A stretch of 64,000 bases of DNA from Blautia caecimuris (GTDB taxonomy: Bacteria > Bacillota > Clostridia > Lachnospirales > Lachnospiraceae): contig NZ_JANJZT010000023.1 of assembly GCF_024622975.1 (NCBI RefSeq), forward strand, positions 1 through 64,000. Direction: 5' to 3'. Positions 44,901 through 54,631 of the stretch are shown in pieces. The number at the start of each line of letters is the position of its first letter. The first letter of the stretch is position 1. The notes under the pieces are model-generated. The model was not told the origin of the DNA, did no database searches, and worked only from the letters and a program-made list of their open reading frames with translations. The position numbers and the translations under genes are program-made.

Positions 44901-47000
44901 ATGAGACAGGAATGGGCTTCATTTAACGGAGGCGTTTGGCAAAAAGAAATCAACGTGCGTGATTTCATTCAGAAAAACTATACACCTTATGAGGGAGATG
45001 AATCCTTTCTGGCAGGACCTACAAAGGCCACAAACGATTTATGGGCACAGGTTATGGAGCTGACAGAGGAAGAGCATAAAAAAGGCGGTGTCCTGGATAT
45101 GGATACTCATATTATCTCCACCATTACATCCCATGGACCGGGATATCTCAATAAAGAAAAAGAAACAATTGTAGGATTTCAGACAGATAAGCCTTTTAAG
45201 CGGGCGCTTCAGCCAAACGGCGGTATCCGTATGGCGATCAAAGCCTGCGAGGACAACGGCTATCATGTGGATCCGGAAATTGTAGATTTTTATACAAAAT
45301 ACAGAAAAACACACAACGACGGCGTATTCGACGTATATTCACCGGAAATGCGAGCCTGCCGTTCCAGCCATATTATTACAGGGCTTCCGGATGCCTATGG
45401 ACGCGGCCGTATCATCGGTGATTACAGACGAGTGGCTCTCTACGGAGTGGATCGTCTGATCGAGGACAAAGAGGATCAGAAGGCAGGAACACGAAGTAAT
45501 ATGTACGAGGACGTGATCCGGGGCCGAGAGGAGCTTTCTGAACAGATCAAGGCATTAAAGGAGCTGAAAAAGCTGGGAGAGATCTACGGCTTTGATATTT
45601 CAAGACCGGCTCAGAACGTGCAGGAAGCCATTCAGTGGCTGTACTTCGGATACCTGGCAGCCATTAAGGAGCAGAACGGCGCGGCAATGTCTCTTGGACG
45701 TACTTCCACTTTCCTTGACATTTATGCAGAGCGTGACCTTGCAAACGGCACCTTTACAGAGGAGCAGATCCAGGAATTTATCGATCACTTTATTATGAAG
45801 CTCCGTCTTGTAAAATTTGCAAGAACTCCGGAGTACAACGCGCTGTTTTCCGGAGATCCTACCTGGGTCACAGAATCCATTGCAGGTATGGGAATTGACG
45901 GAAGAAGCATGGTAACAAAAATGTCCTACCGTTACCTCCACACACTTTCCAACCTGGGACCGGCGCCGGAACCGAACCTTACTGTTCTGTGGTCTACAAG
46001 ACTTCCTCAGAACTTCAAGCGTTTCTGCGCAAAGACTTCCATTGCATCCTCATCCATTCAGTATGAGAATGATGACCTGATGAGAGTGACTCACGGAGAC
46101 GACTATGCTATTGCCTGCTGCGTATCTTCCATGCGTGTGGGAAAAGAAATGCAGTTCTTCGGAGCCCGCGCAAATCTTGCAAAATGCCTTCTCTATGCTA
46201 TTAACGGCGGTGTGGATGAGATCACAAAGAAGCAGGTGGGACCGAAATACCGTCCCATCACCTCTGAATATCTTGATTATGACGAGGTAATGGAGCGTTA
46301 TGACGATATGAGCCGCTGGCTGTCTCACGTATATGTGAATACTCTGAATATCATTCACTACATGCATGACAAATACTGCTACGAGCGCCTTCAGATGGCT
46401 CTTCATGACAAAAATGTAACACGCTGGTTTGCAACCGGTATTGCAGGTCTTTCCGTAATCGCAGACTCACTTTCTGCCATTAAGTACGCAAAGGTAAAAA
46501 CCATCCGTGACGAAAACGGCATTGTTGTGGACTTTGAGGTAGAGGGAGATTATCCGAAATACGGAAACGATGATGACCGCGTGGATGAGATCGCATACAA
46601 GATCGTAAAAGATTTTATGCATTATGTGGGAACAACCCAGACTTATCGCGGAGGTATTCCGACAACCTCTATCCTTACTATTACTTCCAACGTAGTATAT
46701 GGTAAGAATACAGGAGCAACACCGGACGGACGTAAGGCCGGAGAGCCTTTTGCCCCGGGGGCAAACCCCATGCACGGAAGAGACAGCCGCGGCGCAGTAG
46801 CGTCCTTAAGCTCTGTTGCAAAGCTTCCGTTTAAAGAGGCGCAGGACGGAATTTCCAATACCTTCTCCATTATTCCGGGAGCTCTGGGAAAAGAGGATAG
46901 GGTAATGCTGGATTCCATCAGCCTTGACGATTTAAGCTTTTCACTGGAACCAGACTGCGCATGCTGCGAGCCAAATCTTTCCGTAGACGAAGCAGAATAA
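44901..47000 (+). CDS. pflB: Pyruvate formate-lyase catalytic subunit lacking the glycyl-radical domain
   Basis: Converts pyruvate and CoA to acetyl-CoA and formate in anaerobic fermentation. 699 residues cover the whole ten-strand barrel, with the catalytic Cys406-Cys407 in [15 protein letters not shown]. Family conservation continues to [31 protein letters not shown]. It ends in [12 protein letters not shown] and a stop, without the RVSGYAV glycyl-radical motif found at the C-terminus of ordinary single-chain enzymes. That motif is in the next gene. AGGAGG precedes the ATG. Confidence 0.93.
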   Translation: MRQEWASFNGGVWQKEINVRDFIQKNYTPYEGDESFLAGPTKATNDLWAQVMELTEEEHKKGGVLDMDTHIISTITSHGPGYLNKEKETIVGFQTDKPFKRALQPNGGIRMAIKACEDNGYHVDPEIVDFYTKYRKTHNDGVFDVYSPEMRACRSSHIITGLPDAYGRGRIIGDYRRVALYGVDRLIEDKEDQKAGTRSNMYEDVIRGREELSEQIKALKELKKLGEIYGFDISRPAQNVQEAIQWLYFGYLAAIKEQNGAAMSLGRTSTFLDIYAERDLANGTFTEEQIQEFIDHFIMKLRLVKFARTPEYNALFSGDPTWVTESIAGMGIDGRSMVTKMSYRYLHTLSNLGPAPEPNLTVLWSTRLPQNFKRFCAKTSIASSSIQYENDDLMRVTHGDDYAIACCVSSMRVGKEMQFFGARANLAKCLLYAINGGVDEITKKQVGPKYRPITSEYLDYDEVMERYDDMSRWLSHVYVNTLNIIHYMHDKYCYERLQMALHDKNVTRWFATGIAGLSVIADSLSAIKYAKVKTIRDENGIVVDFEVEGDYPKYGNDDDRVDEIAYKIVKDFMHYVGTTQTYRGGIPTTSILTITSNVVYGKNTGATPDGRKAGEPFAPGANPMHGRDSRGAVASLSSVAKLPFKEAQDGISNTFSIIPGALGKEDRVMLDSISLDDLSFSLEPDCACCEPNLSVDEAE

Positions 47001-47014
47001 TTTTAGGTTTACTT

Positions 47015-47136
47015 TGTTCACAGTAGCCTGGTCAAAATACATCCAAATTACTTCGGTGATGATATTTTGTCCTGTATATCCCGGGATTTTGGAATATATT
47101 TGCCAAAACGGCCCGTGGGACAGTGATCTGTGAACA
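47015..47136. repeat. Structured 122-bp repeat, copy B, inside the pfl operon
   Basis: Terminal 9-base inverted repeats TGTTCACAG / CTGTGAACA. The inner stem is CAAAATA (47033-47039) with TATTTTG (47063-47069). It is similar throughout to 4823-4942. It occupies nearly the whole gap between the catalytic and radical-domain genes. Confidence 0.8.
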
Positions 47137-47182
47137 GCAACTGATTTTACAGAATTTATTCATATAACAGGAGGAAATAATT

Positions 47183-47425
47183 ATGAACATCAGCGACGCA
47201 CAGATTGACAACCTGGTAAACTTACTTGACGGTTATGCAGAAAAAGGCGGCCATCATCTGAACGTAAATGTTTTTACAAGAGAAACCCTTCTGGATGCAC
47301 AGGCACATCCGGAAAAATATCCGCAGCTGACTGTCCGTGTATCCGGCTATGCGGTAAACTTCAATAAGCTGACAAAAGAGCAGCAGGACGAGGTTATTTC
47401 CAGAACCTTCCATGAAGGAATGTAA
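47183..47425 (+). CDS. Stand-alone glycyl-radical domain of pyruvate formate-lyase (GrcA-like)
   Basis: 80-residue protein that equals the missing C-terminus of Pfl[31 protein letters not shown] is followed by the radical motif [12 protein letters not shown] with the radical-bearing Gly55, then the standard ending ISRTFHEGM. Separate GrcA (YfiD) proteins are known as spare radical domains that repair oxygen-cleaved enzyme. Here PflB itself lacks the domain, so this protein should be an obligatory subunit. It has its own strong AGGAGG site and is in a different frame from pflB. The activase start lies 4 bases after its stop. Confidence 0.92.
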   Translation: MNISDAQIDNLVNLLDGYAEKGGHHLNVNVFTRETLLDAQAHPEKYPQLTVRVSGYAVNFNKLTKEQQDEVISRTFHEGM

Positions 47426-47429
47426 GCAT

Positions 47430-48215
47430 ATGGCAAAGGAATATAACCATAAGGGATATATTCATTCTACAGAGAGCTTCGGGACCGTTGACGGTCCCGG
47501 AGTTCGTTTTGTAGTGTTTTTCCAGGGCTGTCCCATGCGATGCCTGTACTGCCATAATCCGGATACCTGGAAAACGGGCGAAGGAAAGGAAATGACTGCA
47601 GAGGAAATCCTGGAAGCCTATAAGAAGAATGAAGTTTTTTATAAAAACGGAGGAATCACAGCCACCGGCGGGGAACCGCTTATGCAGCTTGATTTTCTGA
47701 CAGAACTTTTTCAGAAGGCAAAAAAACAGGGCATCCATACCTGTCTGGACACCTCAGGGATCATGTACCGCAAAGAGCGGCAGGAAAAGTTTGTACAGCT
47801 CTTTAAGGTTCTTGACCTGGTGCTTTTGGATTTTAAGCACAGCAATGAAACAGGTCATAAAAACCTTACAGGTCTTGGACAGAAGCATGTGCTGGAATTT
47901 GCCCGCGCTCTGGAAGAAAAAAAGATTCCCATGATCGCCCGCCATGTAGTGGTTCCGGGGATCACAGACGATAAAACGCACTTACAGAATCTGGGAAAGC
48001 TGCTTGCCGGTTTTCGCAATCTGAAAGGCCTGGAGGTTCTTCCCTATCACACCATGGGCAAAGTAAAGTACGATAAGCTGGGCTTATCCTATCCTCTGGA
48101 GCAGGTGGAAAATATGGACGGGGAAAAAGCGAAAGAGGCGAGGAATGTAATACTGAGAGCTTTTCAAAAGGAAAGGCAGAATTTAATTCTTGACAAACCT
48201 GCAGGGAATCGTTAG
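47430..48215 (+). CDS. pflA: Pyruvate formate-lyase activating enzyme (radical SAM)
   Basis: Abstracts a hydrogen from the target glycine using S-adenosylmethionine and a 4Fe-4S cluster. Of 261 residues, the cluster motif CPMRCLYC (CxxxCxxC) is near residue 30, GGITATGGEPLMQ follows at about 75, and the barrel is complete. ATG 47430 with AAGGAA upstream gives the usual MAKEYNHKGYIHSTESFGTVDGPG. A frame from 47412 overlaps the radical-domain gene. Last gene of the pfl operon. Confidence 0.95.
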   Translation: MAKEYNHKGYIHSTESFGTVDGPGVRFVVFFQGCPMRCLYCHNPDTWKTGEGKEMTAEEILEAYKKNEVFYKNGGITATGGEPLMQLDFLTELFQKAKKQGIHTCLDTSGIMYRKERQEKFVQLFKVLDLVLLDFKHSNETGHKNLTGLGQKHVLEFARALEEKKIPMIARHVVVPGITDDKTHLQNLGKLLAGFRNLKGLEVLPYHTMGKVKYDKLGLSYPLEQVENMDGEKAKEARNVILRAFQKERQNLILDKPAGNR

Positions 48216-48218
48216 AAT
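48190..48218 (+). promoter_or_regulatory. Sigma-A promoter of leuS
   Basis: TTGACA (48190-48195), 17-base spacer, TAGAAT (48213-48218). It overlaps the end of pflA and lies just before the T-box leader. Confidence 0.75.
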
Positions 48219-48224
48219 TATTAA

Positions 48225-48468
48225 AGATAAAGACGAAGAAGAGGAGTAGTAGGAAAATGTTTCCTTTTTCAGAGACCTGCCGGATGGTGCAAGGCAGGAG
48301 AGGATATTTCTGAACTCGCCCTGGAGTTGCCGAAGTGAACTGAAAGTAGCTTTGGACGGGAAATCCCGTTACAGATTTAATGAGTGCATCGGATGATATC
48401 CGGTGAATTAGAGTGGTACCACGGAATTCAGCCTTTCGTCTCTAACTATGGAGATGAAAGGCTTTTTT
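48225..48468 (+). ncRNA. T-box leader riboswitch of leuS
   Basis: Leader RNA that senses uncharged tRNA. Stem I has a distal loop of the GGATGGTGCAAGGCAG kind. The conserved T-box AGAGTGGTACCACGG is at 48410-48424. A terminator stem, AGCCTTTCGTCTC with GAGATGAAAGGCT (48430-48463), is followed by TTTTTT. A CTC triplet after GAA (48315-48317) is the likely leucine specifier codon, agreeing with the downstream gene. Uncharged tRNA-Leu would favour the antiterminator and switch leuS on. Confidence 0.9.
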
Positions 48469-48564
48469 ATTTATCACAAAAGTAGTACAGGCTGTACGGA
48501 CTTTTCTGATAAACAAAAATGCTCCGCCAGGATGCGATTCCATTTATACAAGGAGGAAAAAACA

Positions 48565-50973
48565 ATGTCAGTACCTTACAATCATAAGGTGATCGAAAAA
48601 AAATGGCAGAAAGTCTGGGATGACAATAAAGCTTTTGCCGCAACAGATGATTACAGCAAACCGAAATATTATGCTCTGGTAGAGTTTCCTTATCCGTCAG
48701 GACAGGGACTTCACGTAGGTCATCCGAGACCTTATACAGCTCTTGATATTGTGGCGCGAAAAAGAAGAATGCAGGGCTACAATGTTCTCTATCCAATGGG
48801 CTGGGATGCTTTTGGTCTTCCTACAGAGAACTATGCCATCAAGAATAAGATCCATCCGAAGATCGTAACTGCAAATAACGTAAAGAGATTCAAAGAACAG
48901 CTTCATTCTCTGGGATATTCCTTTGACTGGGACAGAGAAGTAAACACCACAGATCCGGAATACTACAAATGGACACAGTGGATCTTCCTGAAACTGTTTA
49001 AGGCAGGACTTGCTTATAAAAGTGAAATGCCTATTAACTGGTGTACTTCTTGTAAGGTAGGTCTTGCAAACGAGGAGGTTGTCAACGGTGTCTGCGAACG
49101 CTGCGGTTCTCCGGTTGTCCGCAAGGTAAAAAGCCAGTGGATGCTGAAGATCACAGATTATGCAGAAAAGCTTCTGGAAGGCCTTAACGATGTAGATTAC
49201 ATTGAACGTGTAAAGGTTTCTCAGAAAAACTGGATCGGCAAGAGCCAGGGCGCAGAGGTTGATTTTGCCATTGCAGGCAAAGAAGACAAGCTTACGGTAT
49301 ACACCACCAGACCGGACACTCTTTTCGGTGCAACCTATATGGTAGTTTCTCCGGAGCATCCTGCGCTGGAAAAATACAAAGACGAGATCAAAAACATGGA
49401 TGCCATCCGTGAATATCAGGAGCAGGCAGCCAGAAAATCTGATTTTGAGCGTTCTGAGCTTGCAAAAGACAAGACAGGTGTTCAGATCGACGGCATCTGT
49501 GCAGTCAATCCGGTAAACGGAAAAGAAATTCCCATCTGGGTTTCCGACTATGTACTGATGAGCTATGGAACAGGCGCTATTATGGCAGTACCGGCTCATG
49601 ATACCCGTGACTGGGAATTTGCAAAAAAATTCAATCTTCCGATCATTGAAGTAGTAGCCGGCGGCGAAAACGTACAGGAGGAAGCTTTTACAGACGTTGC
49701 CACAGGCAAAATGGTAAACTCCGGATTCCTGGACGGACTGGAAGTAGCCGAAGCAAAGAAAAAGATCATTGACTGGCTGGAAGAGAAAAAGCTTGGAACC
49801 GGAAAGACAAATTATAAGCTGAGAGACTGGGTATTCTCCCGTCAGCGTTACTGGGGCGAGCCGATCCCGATCGTTCACTGTGACAAATGCGGCTATGTGG
49901 CTCTTCCTGAAAGCGAGCTTCCTCTGGAGCTTCCGGACGTAGAAAGCTATATGCCTACTGATAATGGAGAATCACCTCTGGCAGCTATGACAGACTGGGT
50001 AAACACTACCTGTCCGTGCTGCGGCGGTCCTGCAAAACGTGAGACAGATACCATGCCTCAGTGGGCAGGCTCCTCCTGGTATTTCCTCCGCTATACAGAT
50101 CCTAAGAATACAGAAGCTCTTGCAAGCCCTGAGGCCCTGAATTACTGGCTTCCGGTTGACTGGTACAACGGCGGAATGGAGCATACAACCCTTCATCTTC
50201 TGTATTCCAGATTCTGGCATAAGTTCCTGTATGACAACAAGGTTGTTCCGTGTCCGGAGCCGTATCAGAAACGTACCTCCCATGGCATGATCCTTGGCGA
50301 AAACGGTGAGAAGATGTCCAAATCCCGCGGAAACGTGGTAAATCCGGATGAGATCGTAAACGATTACGGCGCAGATACCCTCCGTACTTATGAGATGTTT
50401 ATCGGAGCCTTTGACTTAAGCGCATCCTGGTCTGAGAACGGTGTAAAAGGCTGCCGCCGTTTCCTGGAACGTGTATGGAAGCTTCAGGATATTCTGGTAG
50501 ATGGTGATGATTTCAGCAGTGATATGGAAACAAAAATGCACCAGACCATCAAAAAAGTAAGCAATGACTTTGAAAATCTGAAATACAATACAGCTATTGC
50601 AGCTCTTATGGCTCTCCTGAATGATTTTGCCAAAAAAGGCAGCATCACAAAGGGCGAGTACAGAACCTTCCTGCTTCTGCTCAATCCGGTTGCTCCTCAC
50701 ATTACAGAGGAAATCTGGAATACCTGCGGTTATGAAGGCTATGTATACCAGCAGACATGGCCGGAGTATGACGAGGCAAAAACTGTTGAGAATACCATTG
50801 AGATCGCAGTACAGATCAATGGCAAGACAAGAGGCGTAGTTGCCCTCCCTGTTGATGCAGACAAGGAAACTGCTCTTGCAAAGGCAAAAGAAGTAGTGGC
50901 AGATAAACTGACCGGAACGATCATTAAAGAGATTTACGTTCCCAAGAAGATCATCAATATTGTGCAGAAATAA
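48565..50973 (+). CDS. leuS: Leucyl-tRNA synthetase
   Basis: Class I aminoacyl-tRNA synthetase of 802 residues. The HIGH-type motif is [20 protein letters not shown] near residue 40-60 and the KMSKS loop is [12 protein letters not shown] near 580. The CP1 editing domain with [14 protein letters not shown] lies between. The anticodon-binding and C-terminal domains are complete. ATG 48565 follows AAGGAGG; an in-frame extension to 48448 would lie in the T-box. Regulated by the T-box leader and followed by a terminator. Confidence 0.97.
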   Translation: MSVPYNHKVIEKKWQKVWDDNKAFAATDDYSKPKYYALVEFPYPSGQGLHVGHPRPYTALDIVARKRRMQGYNVLYPMGWDAFGLPTENYAIKNKIHPKIVTANNVKRFKEQLHSLGYSFDWDREVNTTDPEYYKWTQWIFLKLFKAGLAYKSEMPINWCTSCKVGLANEEVVNGVCERCGSPVVRKVKSQWMLKITDYAEKLLEGLNDVDYIERVKVSQKNWIGKSQGAEVDFAIAGKEDKLTVYTTRPDTLFGATYMVVSPEHPALEKYKDEIKNMDAIREYQEQAARKSDFERSELAKDKTGVQIDGICAVNPVNGKEIPIWVSDYVLMSYGTGAIMAVPAHDTRDWEFAKKFNLPIIEVVAGGENVQEEAFTDVATGKMVNSGFLDGLEVAEAKKKIIDWLEEKKLGTGKTNYKLRDWVFSRQRYWGEPIPIVHCDKCGYVALPESELPLELPDVESYMPTDNGESPLAAMTDWVNTTCPCCGGPAKRETDTMPQWAGSSWYFLRYTDPKNTEALASPEALNYWLPVDWYNGGMEHTTLHLLYSRFWHKFLYDNKVVPCPEPYQKRTSHGMILGENGEKMSKSRGNVVNPDEIVNDYGADTLRTYEMFIGAFDLSASWSENGVKGCRRFLERVWKLQDILVDGDDFSSDMETKMHQTIKKVSNDFENLKYNTAIAALMALLNDFAKKGSITKGEYRTFLLLLNPVAPHITEEIWNTCGYEGYVYQQTWPEYDEAKTVENTIEIAVQINGKTRGVVALPVDADKETALAKAKEVVADKLTGTIIKEIYVPKKIINIVQK

Positions 50974-50988
50974 ATCATGTAAATAAAA

Positions 50989-51048
50989 TAAGAGACAGGA
51001 CTCTGTATGCTTGCATATCGGAGGTCTGTCTCTTAATATTTTTTTATA
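50989..51048 (+). terminator. Terminator after leuS
   Basis: AAGAGACAG pairs with CTGTCTCTT, with an inner CTC/GAG pair, followed by a run of T. Confidence 0.75.
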
Positions 51049-51217
51049 CTTATTTCATTGTTTTACCCGAAACAGTATGCTATCATAAAATCAGCACTTG
51101 TATGGAGCCGCTTACTTAAGATAAACATTCATAAAATTCCACACACATTATGAATGAAGAAAAATCTTAAAAGGTGGTGACAAATTAGGTAAAAAAGACG
51201 CGATTACTAAGGATTAC

Positions 51218-52180
51218 ATGAATGATCCCTGTATCTTTGCTGATGCATTTAATTTTTTTATGTATGATGGCAGACAGGTGATCCTTCCGGAACAACTGCA
51301 TTCTCTGGATGCCGCAGAGATTGCTATTCCCTATATGGCAGATGGGAAAGGATATCCGATACAGAAATTCAGGGATAATCTCAAATACCTGGCAGCTATG
51401 CAGGACGAGCATACCGCCTACCTTCTTCTGGGAACAGAGAATCAGTCGGAAATCCATTATGCCATACCCGTGAAGACCATGGTATATGATTCTCTTCAAT
51501 ATGCATCTCAGGTAGATGCTGTAGGAAGAAGATTTCGACGACATTTAAAGGCAGGAGAAGGACACGGTTACAAAATAAGTCCAGGAGAGTTCCTTTCGGG
51601 TTTCAGGAGGGAGGATAAATTGCTCCCGGTGATCACACTGGTGATTTATTTTGGCCCGGAAAAATGGGATGCGCCCATAGGGCTGCATGATATGATAGAA
51701 ATTACCGATCCAAAGCTTTTATTATTTATTCCGGATTACAGAATCAACCTGATATCTCCGTACAGTATCCCCGATGCTAAATTAGACCAGCTTCATACCA
51801 GCCTCCGAGAAGTGCTTTTATTTATTAAACATTCAAAAGATAAAAACCGGCTTCGTGATATGGTGACTGCAGATCCGCACTTCCTGTCTGTAGATCAGAA
51901 GGCCGGTCAGGTAATAAAGCTGTTAACTGGAAGTGATTTTGAAATCAGGGAAGAGGAGGGAGCAATCAATATGTGTAAAGCTCTTGATGATCTCAAAGAA
52001 GAGGGGCGTCAGGAAGGACTGACTGGTGCAATCTTTTCATTGCTGTCGGAACTGGGAACAATACCGGAAGCAATTCGTGTTCAGATCCAGGAGGAGAAGA
52101 GTATGGAGGTTTTGAACCTGTACTTAAAGAAAGCTGCTGCAGCAAAGACGTTGGAGGATTTTTGTACAGCTATAAAATAA
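51218..52180 (+). CDS. Rpn/PD-(D/E)xK transposase-like nuclease family protein
   Basis: 320-residue protein of the recombination-promoting nuclease (Rpn, YhgA-like transposase) family. FADAFNFFMYDG at the start and LGTENQSEIHYAIPVKTMVYDSLQYA with PVITLVIYFGPEKWDAPIGLHDM are typical. Members have a PD-(D/E)xK nuclease fold and appear as dispersed families in gut Firmicutes. Family similarity appears to extend 11 codons upstream (GKKDAITKDY), but the codon there is TTA (51185), not a start. Translation may therefore begin at ATG 51218, which has AAGG just before it. Confidence 0.8.
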   Translation: MNDPCIFADAFNFFMYDGRQVILPEQLHSLDAAEIAIPYMADGKGYPIQKFRDNLKYLAAMQDEHTAYLLLGTENQSEIHYAIPVKTMVYDSLQYASQVDAVGRRFRRHLKAGEGHGYKISPGEFLSGFRREDKLLPVITLVIYFGPEKWDAPIGLHDMIEITDPKLLLFIPDYRINLISPYSIPDAKLDQLHTSLREVLLFIKHSKDKNRLRDMVTADPHFLSVDQKAGQVIKLLTGSDFEIREEEGAINMCKALDDLKEEGRQEGLTGAIFSLLSELGTIPEAIRVQIQEEKSMEVLNLYLKKAAAAKTLEDFCTAIK

Positions 52181-52356
52181 TATTTTCTTTATTTTGCCAA
52201 AGAAATGCAGATAAGAAAAAAATATATAATTAAGTTATTTTGTTACCAGTAGTGTAAATAATTGTAAAGTATGATATTATGAAAAAATAAACAGATATGG
52301 ATTACTCCGTATTTCCTATAAATTACAAAAAATTGTAGAAAAAGAGGAACCATCTA

Positions 52357-52719
52357 ATGAAATTGAAGAATGTTTTAATTGTTGTTAAGGATATTGAAAA
52401 ATCAAGACAGTTTTATAAGGATTTGTTTGGTCTTGATCTGGTACTTGATAATGGCGGCAATATGATTTTAACAGAAGGACTTGTGCTTCAGGATGAGAAA
52501 ATCTGGAAAAAGTTTTTGGAGAAAGATGTTATTCCACAAAATAATTCCTGCGAACTGTATTTTGAGGAGCCGGATATAGAGTCTTTTGTGAAAAAACTGG
52601 AATATTTTTATCCTTCAATTCAATATGTCAATAAACTTATGACGCATAGTTGGGGACAAAAAGCAGTTCGTTTTTATGATTTCGATGGTAATTTAATTGA
52701 GGTAGGAACACCGATGTAA
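52357..52719 (+). CDS. VOC family (glyoxalase/bleomycin-resistance) protein
   Basis: 120 residues in the paired beta-alpha-beta-beta-beta fold. It starts LKNVLIVVKDIEKSRQFYKDLFGLDLV and ends VRFYDFDGNLIEVGTPM, where the Glu of LIEV is the usual metal ligand. The substrate is unknown. The ribosome site is AGAGGA. The gene stands alone in an AT-rich area. Confidence 0.88.
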   Translation: MKLKNVLIVVKDIEKSRQFYKDLFGLDLVLDNGGNMILTEGLVLQDEKIWKKFLEKDVIPQNNSCELYFEEPDIESFVKKLEYFYPSIQYVNKLMTHSWGQKAVRFYDFDGNLIEVGTPM

Positions 52720-52794
52720 AGTTGCAAATTATTATTTGCCGGATTAAGTTAATCATGCCATATGGTTTGATTATAAATGCAAAGATAAAAACGC

Positions 52795-52905
52795 AATGCA
52801 CACTTAAAAATGTGCTAGAGCTGGTAGGTAGCCCAGCCGTCCTATGTAAGTAGGGTAAGTAACCTGCCCCTCCGGGTTGTCCGTTCTTTGTTCAACAATT
52901 ATTTT
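52795..52905 (+). ncRNA. Candidate yjdF riboswitch
   Basis: Leader of a yjdF-family gene with several compact hairpins. GCACA pairs with TGTGC (52798-52815), GCTGG with CCAGC (52820-52837), and CCTA with TAGG (52840-52854). GTAACCTGCCCCTCCGGG follows. A conserved RNA of this name is known upstream of yjdF in Firmicutes and binds azaaromatic compounds. The call rests on position and structure, not on a model search. Confidence 0.55.
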
Positions 52906-52918
52906 AGGAGGGATTTTC

Positions 52919-53335
52919 ATGGACAAAGTAAGTGGAAAACTGACGGTATATTTTGAAGCTCCATTCTGGGTAGGTGTGTTTGAACGTGTCAGGGATGGAA
53001 AACTATCTGTAGCCAAAGTGACTTTTGGTACAGAACCAAAAGATTATGAAGTACAGGAATATATTCAAAAATGCTATTCCGGTTTGAAATTCAGTCCGGC
53101 TGTTGATACTGGTGTAAAGGATATAAAAAGAAATCCCAAAAGGATGCAGCGTGAAGCGAAAAGGCAAATGCAGGAAACAGGCATTGGCACAAAATCACAG
53201 CAGGCATTGAAATTACAGCAGGAACAGAACAAACAAGAGCATAAGGTCAGAAGAAGAGAAAAAAAAGAAGCGGAAGAACTGCGAATGTTCAAACTGAAAC
53301 AACAAAAGAAAAGAGAAAAGCATAAGGGGCATTAG
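52919..53335 (+). CDS. yjdF: YjdF family protein
   Basis: 138 residues. The N-terminal half is a compact domain (SGKLTVYFEAPFWVGVFERV). The C-terminus is a long, highly charged helix rich in Lys, Glu, Gln and Arg (QREAKRQMQETGIGTKSQQ onward). This is the typical two-part YjdF architecture. Its function is unknown, though it is regulated by the yjdF RNA in other Firmicutes. AGGAGGG precedes ATG 52919. The stop codon is within the terminator hairpin at 53324-53348. Confidence 0.9.
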   Translation: MDKVSGKLTVYFEAPFWVGVFERVRDGKLSVAKVTFGTEPKDYEVQEYIQKCYSGLKFSPAVDTGVKDIKRNPKRMQREAKRQMQETGIGTKSQQALKLQQEQNKQEHKVRRREKKEAEELRMFKLKQQKKREKHKGH

Positions 53336-53348
53336 CCCCTTGATTTTG
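53324..53348 (+). terminator. Terminator overlapping the yjdF stop
   Basis: AAGGGGC-ATTA-GCCCCTT followed by GATTTT. The loop contains the stop codon. Confidence 0.65.
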
Positions 53349-53392
53349 CAGAAGTTAGGGTGTTAAGTGAAATTGGAACTTGGAGTGAAATT

Positions 53393-53866
53393 ATGGACTG
53401 TATAATACGAGAAATGAGAAGCGAAGAATACTGCTTATTAAGTGATTTTTTGTATGAAGCGATTTATATTCCAGACGGAATTGAACCGCCGCCTAAATCA
53501 GTAATAGAATGTCCGGAGTTACAAGAATATATCATCGAGTTTGGAAATCGAAAACACGACAAAGCCTTAGTTGCTGAAATTCAGGGAAAAGTAGCAGGAG
53601 TTATTTGGGTAAGGATTATGAATGATTATGGACACATTGATGATGATACTCCATCACTTGCCATGTCTGTCTGTCAGAAATATAGAGGATTGGGTATTGG
53701 AACTTTATTATTGAAGAAACTATTACAGGCAGAAAAATTGGCTGGATATTCAAAAATATCTTTATCTGTTCAGAAAAGTAATTATGCAGTGAAGATGTAC
53801 GAGAAAGTGGGATTTACTGTTGTTGATGAAAATAGTGAAGAATATATTATGACTGTAAATCTGTAA
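53393..53866 (+). CDS. GNAT family N-acetyltransferase
   Basis: 157-residue acetyltransferase with motif A VCQKYRGLGIGTLLLKKLL (about 100-118) and motif B SNYAVKMYEKVGFTVV. An acidic DDDTPSLAMSV strand precedes the CoA loop. ATG 53393 is preferred because homology starts at MDCIIREM. The acceptor is unknown. One of four GNAT genes between 53.3 and 59.6 kb, all as apparent single genes. Confidence 0.88.
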   Translation: MDCIIREMRSEEYCLLSDFLYEAIYIPDGIEPPPKSVIECPELQEYIIEFGNRKHDKALVAEIQGKVAGVIWVRIMNDYGHIDDDTPSLAMSVCQKYRGLGIGTLLLKKLLQAEKLAGYSKISLSVQKSNYAVKMYEKVGFTVVDENSEEYIMTVNL

Positions 53867-53917
53867 CAGAAAACCACAGTTCGCAGAACTGAAAAAAATA
53901 GAATCTGAGAGGTGAAT

Positions 53918-54370
53918 ATGAAAAAATATACTTATGTTACTTTAAGACAAAAACCCGAACTAAAGGAAGCTGCAGCTGCGTGGTTTCATGATAAATGGAA
54001 AGTGCCGCAGGAGGCTTATCTTGCATGTATGGAAGCTTATCTTAATCATGAAACAGAATATGGATGGTATCTTTGCTTAGACGACGGGCGCATTGCGGGA
54101 GGACTTGGAGTGATCGAAAATGATTTTCATAACAGGAAAGACCTTGCTCCAAATGTATGTGCATTATACACGGAACAAGAGTATCGTTGTCAGGGAATTG
54201 CAGGACAACTACTTGATAAGGTTGTAAAGGATATGAAGCTAAAAGGAATTACTCCTATCTATTTGTTTACAGATCATACAAGTTTTTACGAAAGATATGG
54301 ATGGGAGTTTTTGTGTATGGTTCAGGGGGATAATGAGCCTGATATGACGAGAATGTATATCCACAGATGA
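53918..54370 (+). CDS. GNAT family N-acetyltransferase
   Basis: 150 residues. It begins KKYTYVTLRQKPELKEAAAAWFHDKWKVPQEAYLACMEAYL, a form seen in aminoglycoside-acetyltransferase-like GNATs of Firmicutes. The CoA motif is EQEYRCQGIAGQLLDKV (about 88-104), with SFYERYGWEFLC near the end. Resistance activity cannot be inferred. GAGAGGTG precedes ATG 53918. A MITE begins 9 bases after the stop. Confidence 0.87.
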   Translation: MKKYTYVTLRQKPELKEAAAAWFHDKWKVPQEAYLACMEAYLNHETEYGWYLCLDDGRIAGGLGVIENDFHNRKDLAPNVCALYTEQEYRCQGIAGQLLDKVVKDMKLKGITPIYLFTDHTSFYERYGWEFLCMVQGDNEPDMTRMYIHR

Positions 54371-54378
54371 ATTATTTA

Positions 54379-54520
54379 CTATAAATGAGCAAATATCGAA
54401 TTTTGCACAATAGAATCCGTAACACACAGACATAAAGGGAATATTAAGCTTTATATGTGCATCTTATAAAGACAAATTCGTGATGATTTTGTGTACTTTT
54501 TCAAATTTGCTCATTCATAG
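54379..54520. mobile_element. MITE copy 4, intact (142 bp)
   Basis: Begins CTATAAATGAGCAAAT and ends TTTGCTCATTCATAG. It is nearly identical to 16444-16584. TTATTTA is found directly on both sides (54372-54378, 54521-54527), a 7-base target duplication. It lies between an acetyltransferase gene and the LysR gene. Confidence 0.9.
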
Positions 54521-54553
54521 TTATTTATATGATTGATAAGGAGAGATCTGAAT

Positions 54554-54631
54554 ATGAGGAAATTCTGGGACTTTTTTAAAAATGAATCCTGTAGCGCAGG
54601 AGGTAATGACGGAACCTATATATGGAGATAA
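54554..54631 (+). CDS. Possible 25-codon leader peptide overlapping the LysR gene
   Basis: MRKFWDFFKNESCSAGG followed by NDGTYIWR and a stop. It has its own AAGGAGAG site and overlaps the LysR start by 10 bases. The AGGAGG at 54599 inside it is 17-18 bases from the LysR ATG, too far for normal initiation, so translational coupling is plausible. It may instead be the remnant of a truncated gene. Confidence 0.35.
   Translation: MRKFWDFFKNESCSAGGNDGTYIWR

Noticed and set aside
47183..47425. Reading the small glycyl-radical gene as a mere spare GrcA
   Set aside because: The adjacent PflB has no radical domain of its own, so a purely auxiliary role does not fit this locus.
48697..49878. 393-codon minus-strand frame opposite leuS
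   Set aside because: Antisense shadow of leuS, rich in Cys and Phe, with no recognisable domain.
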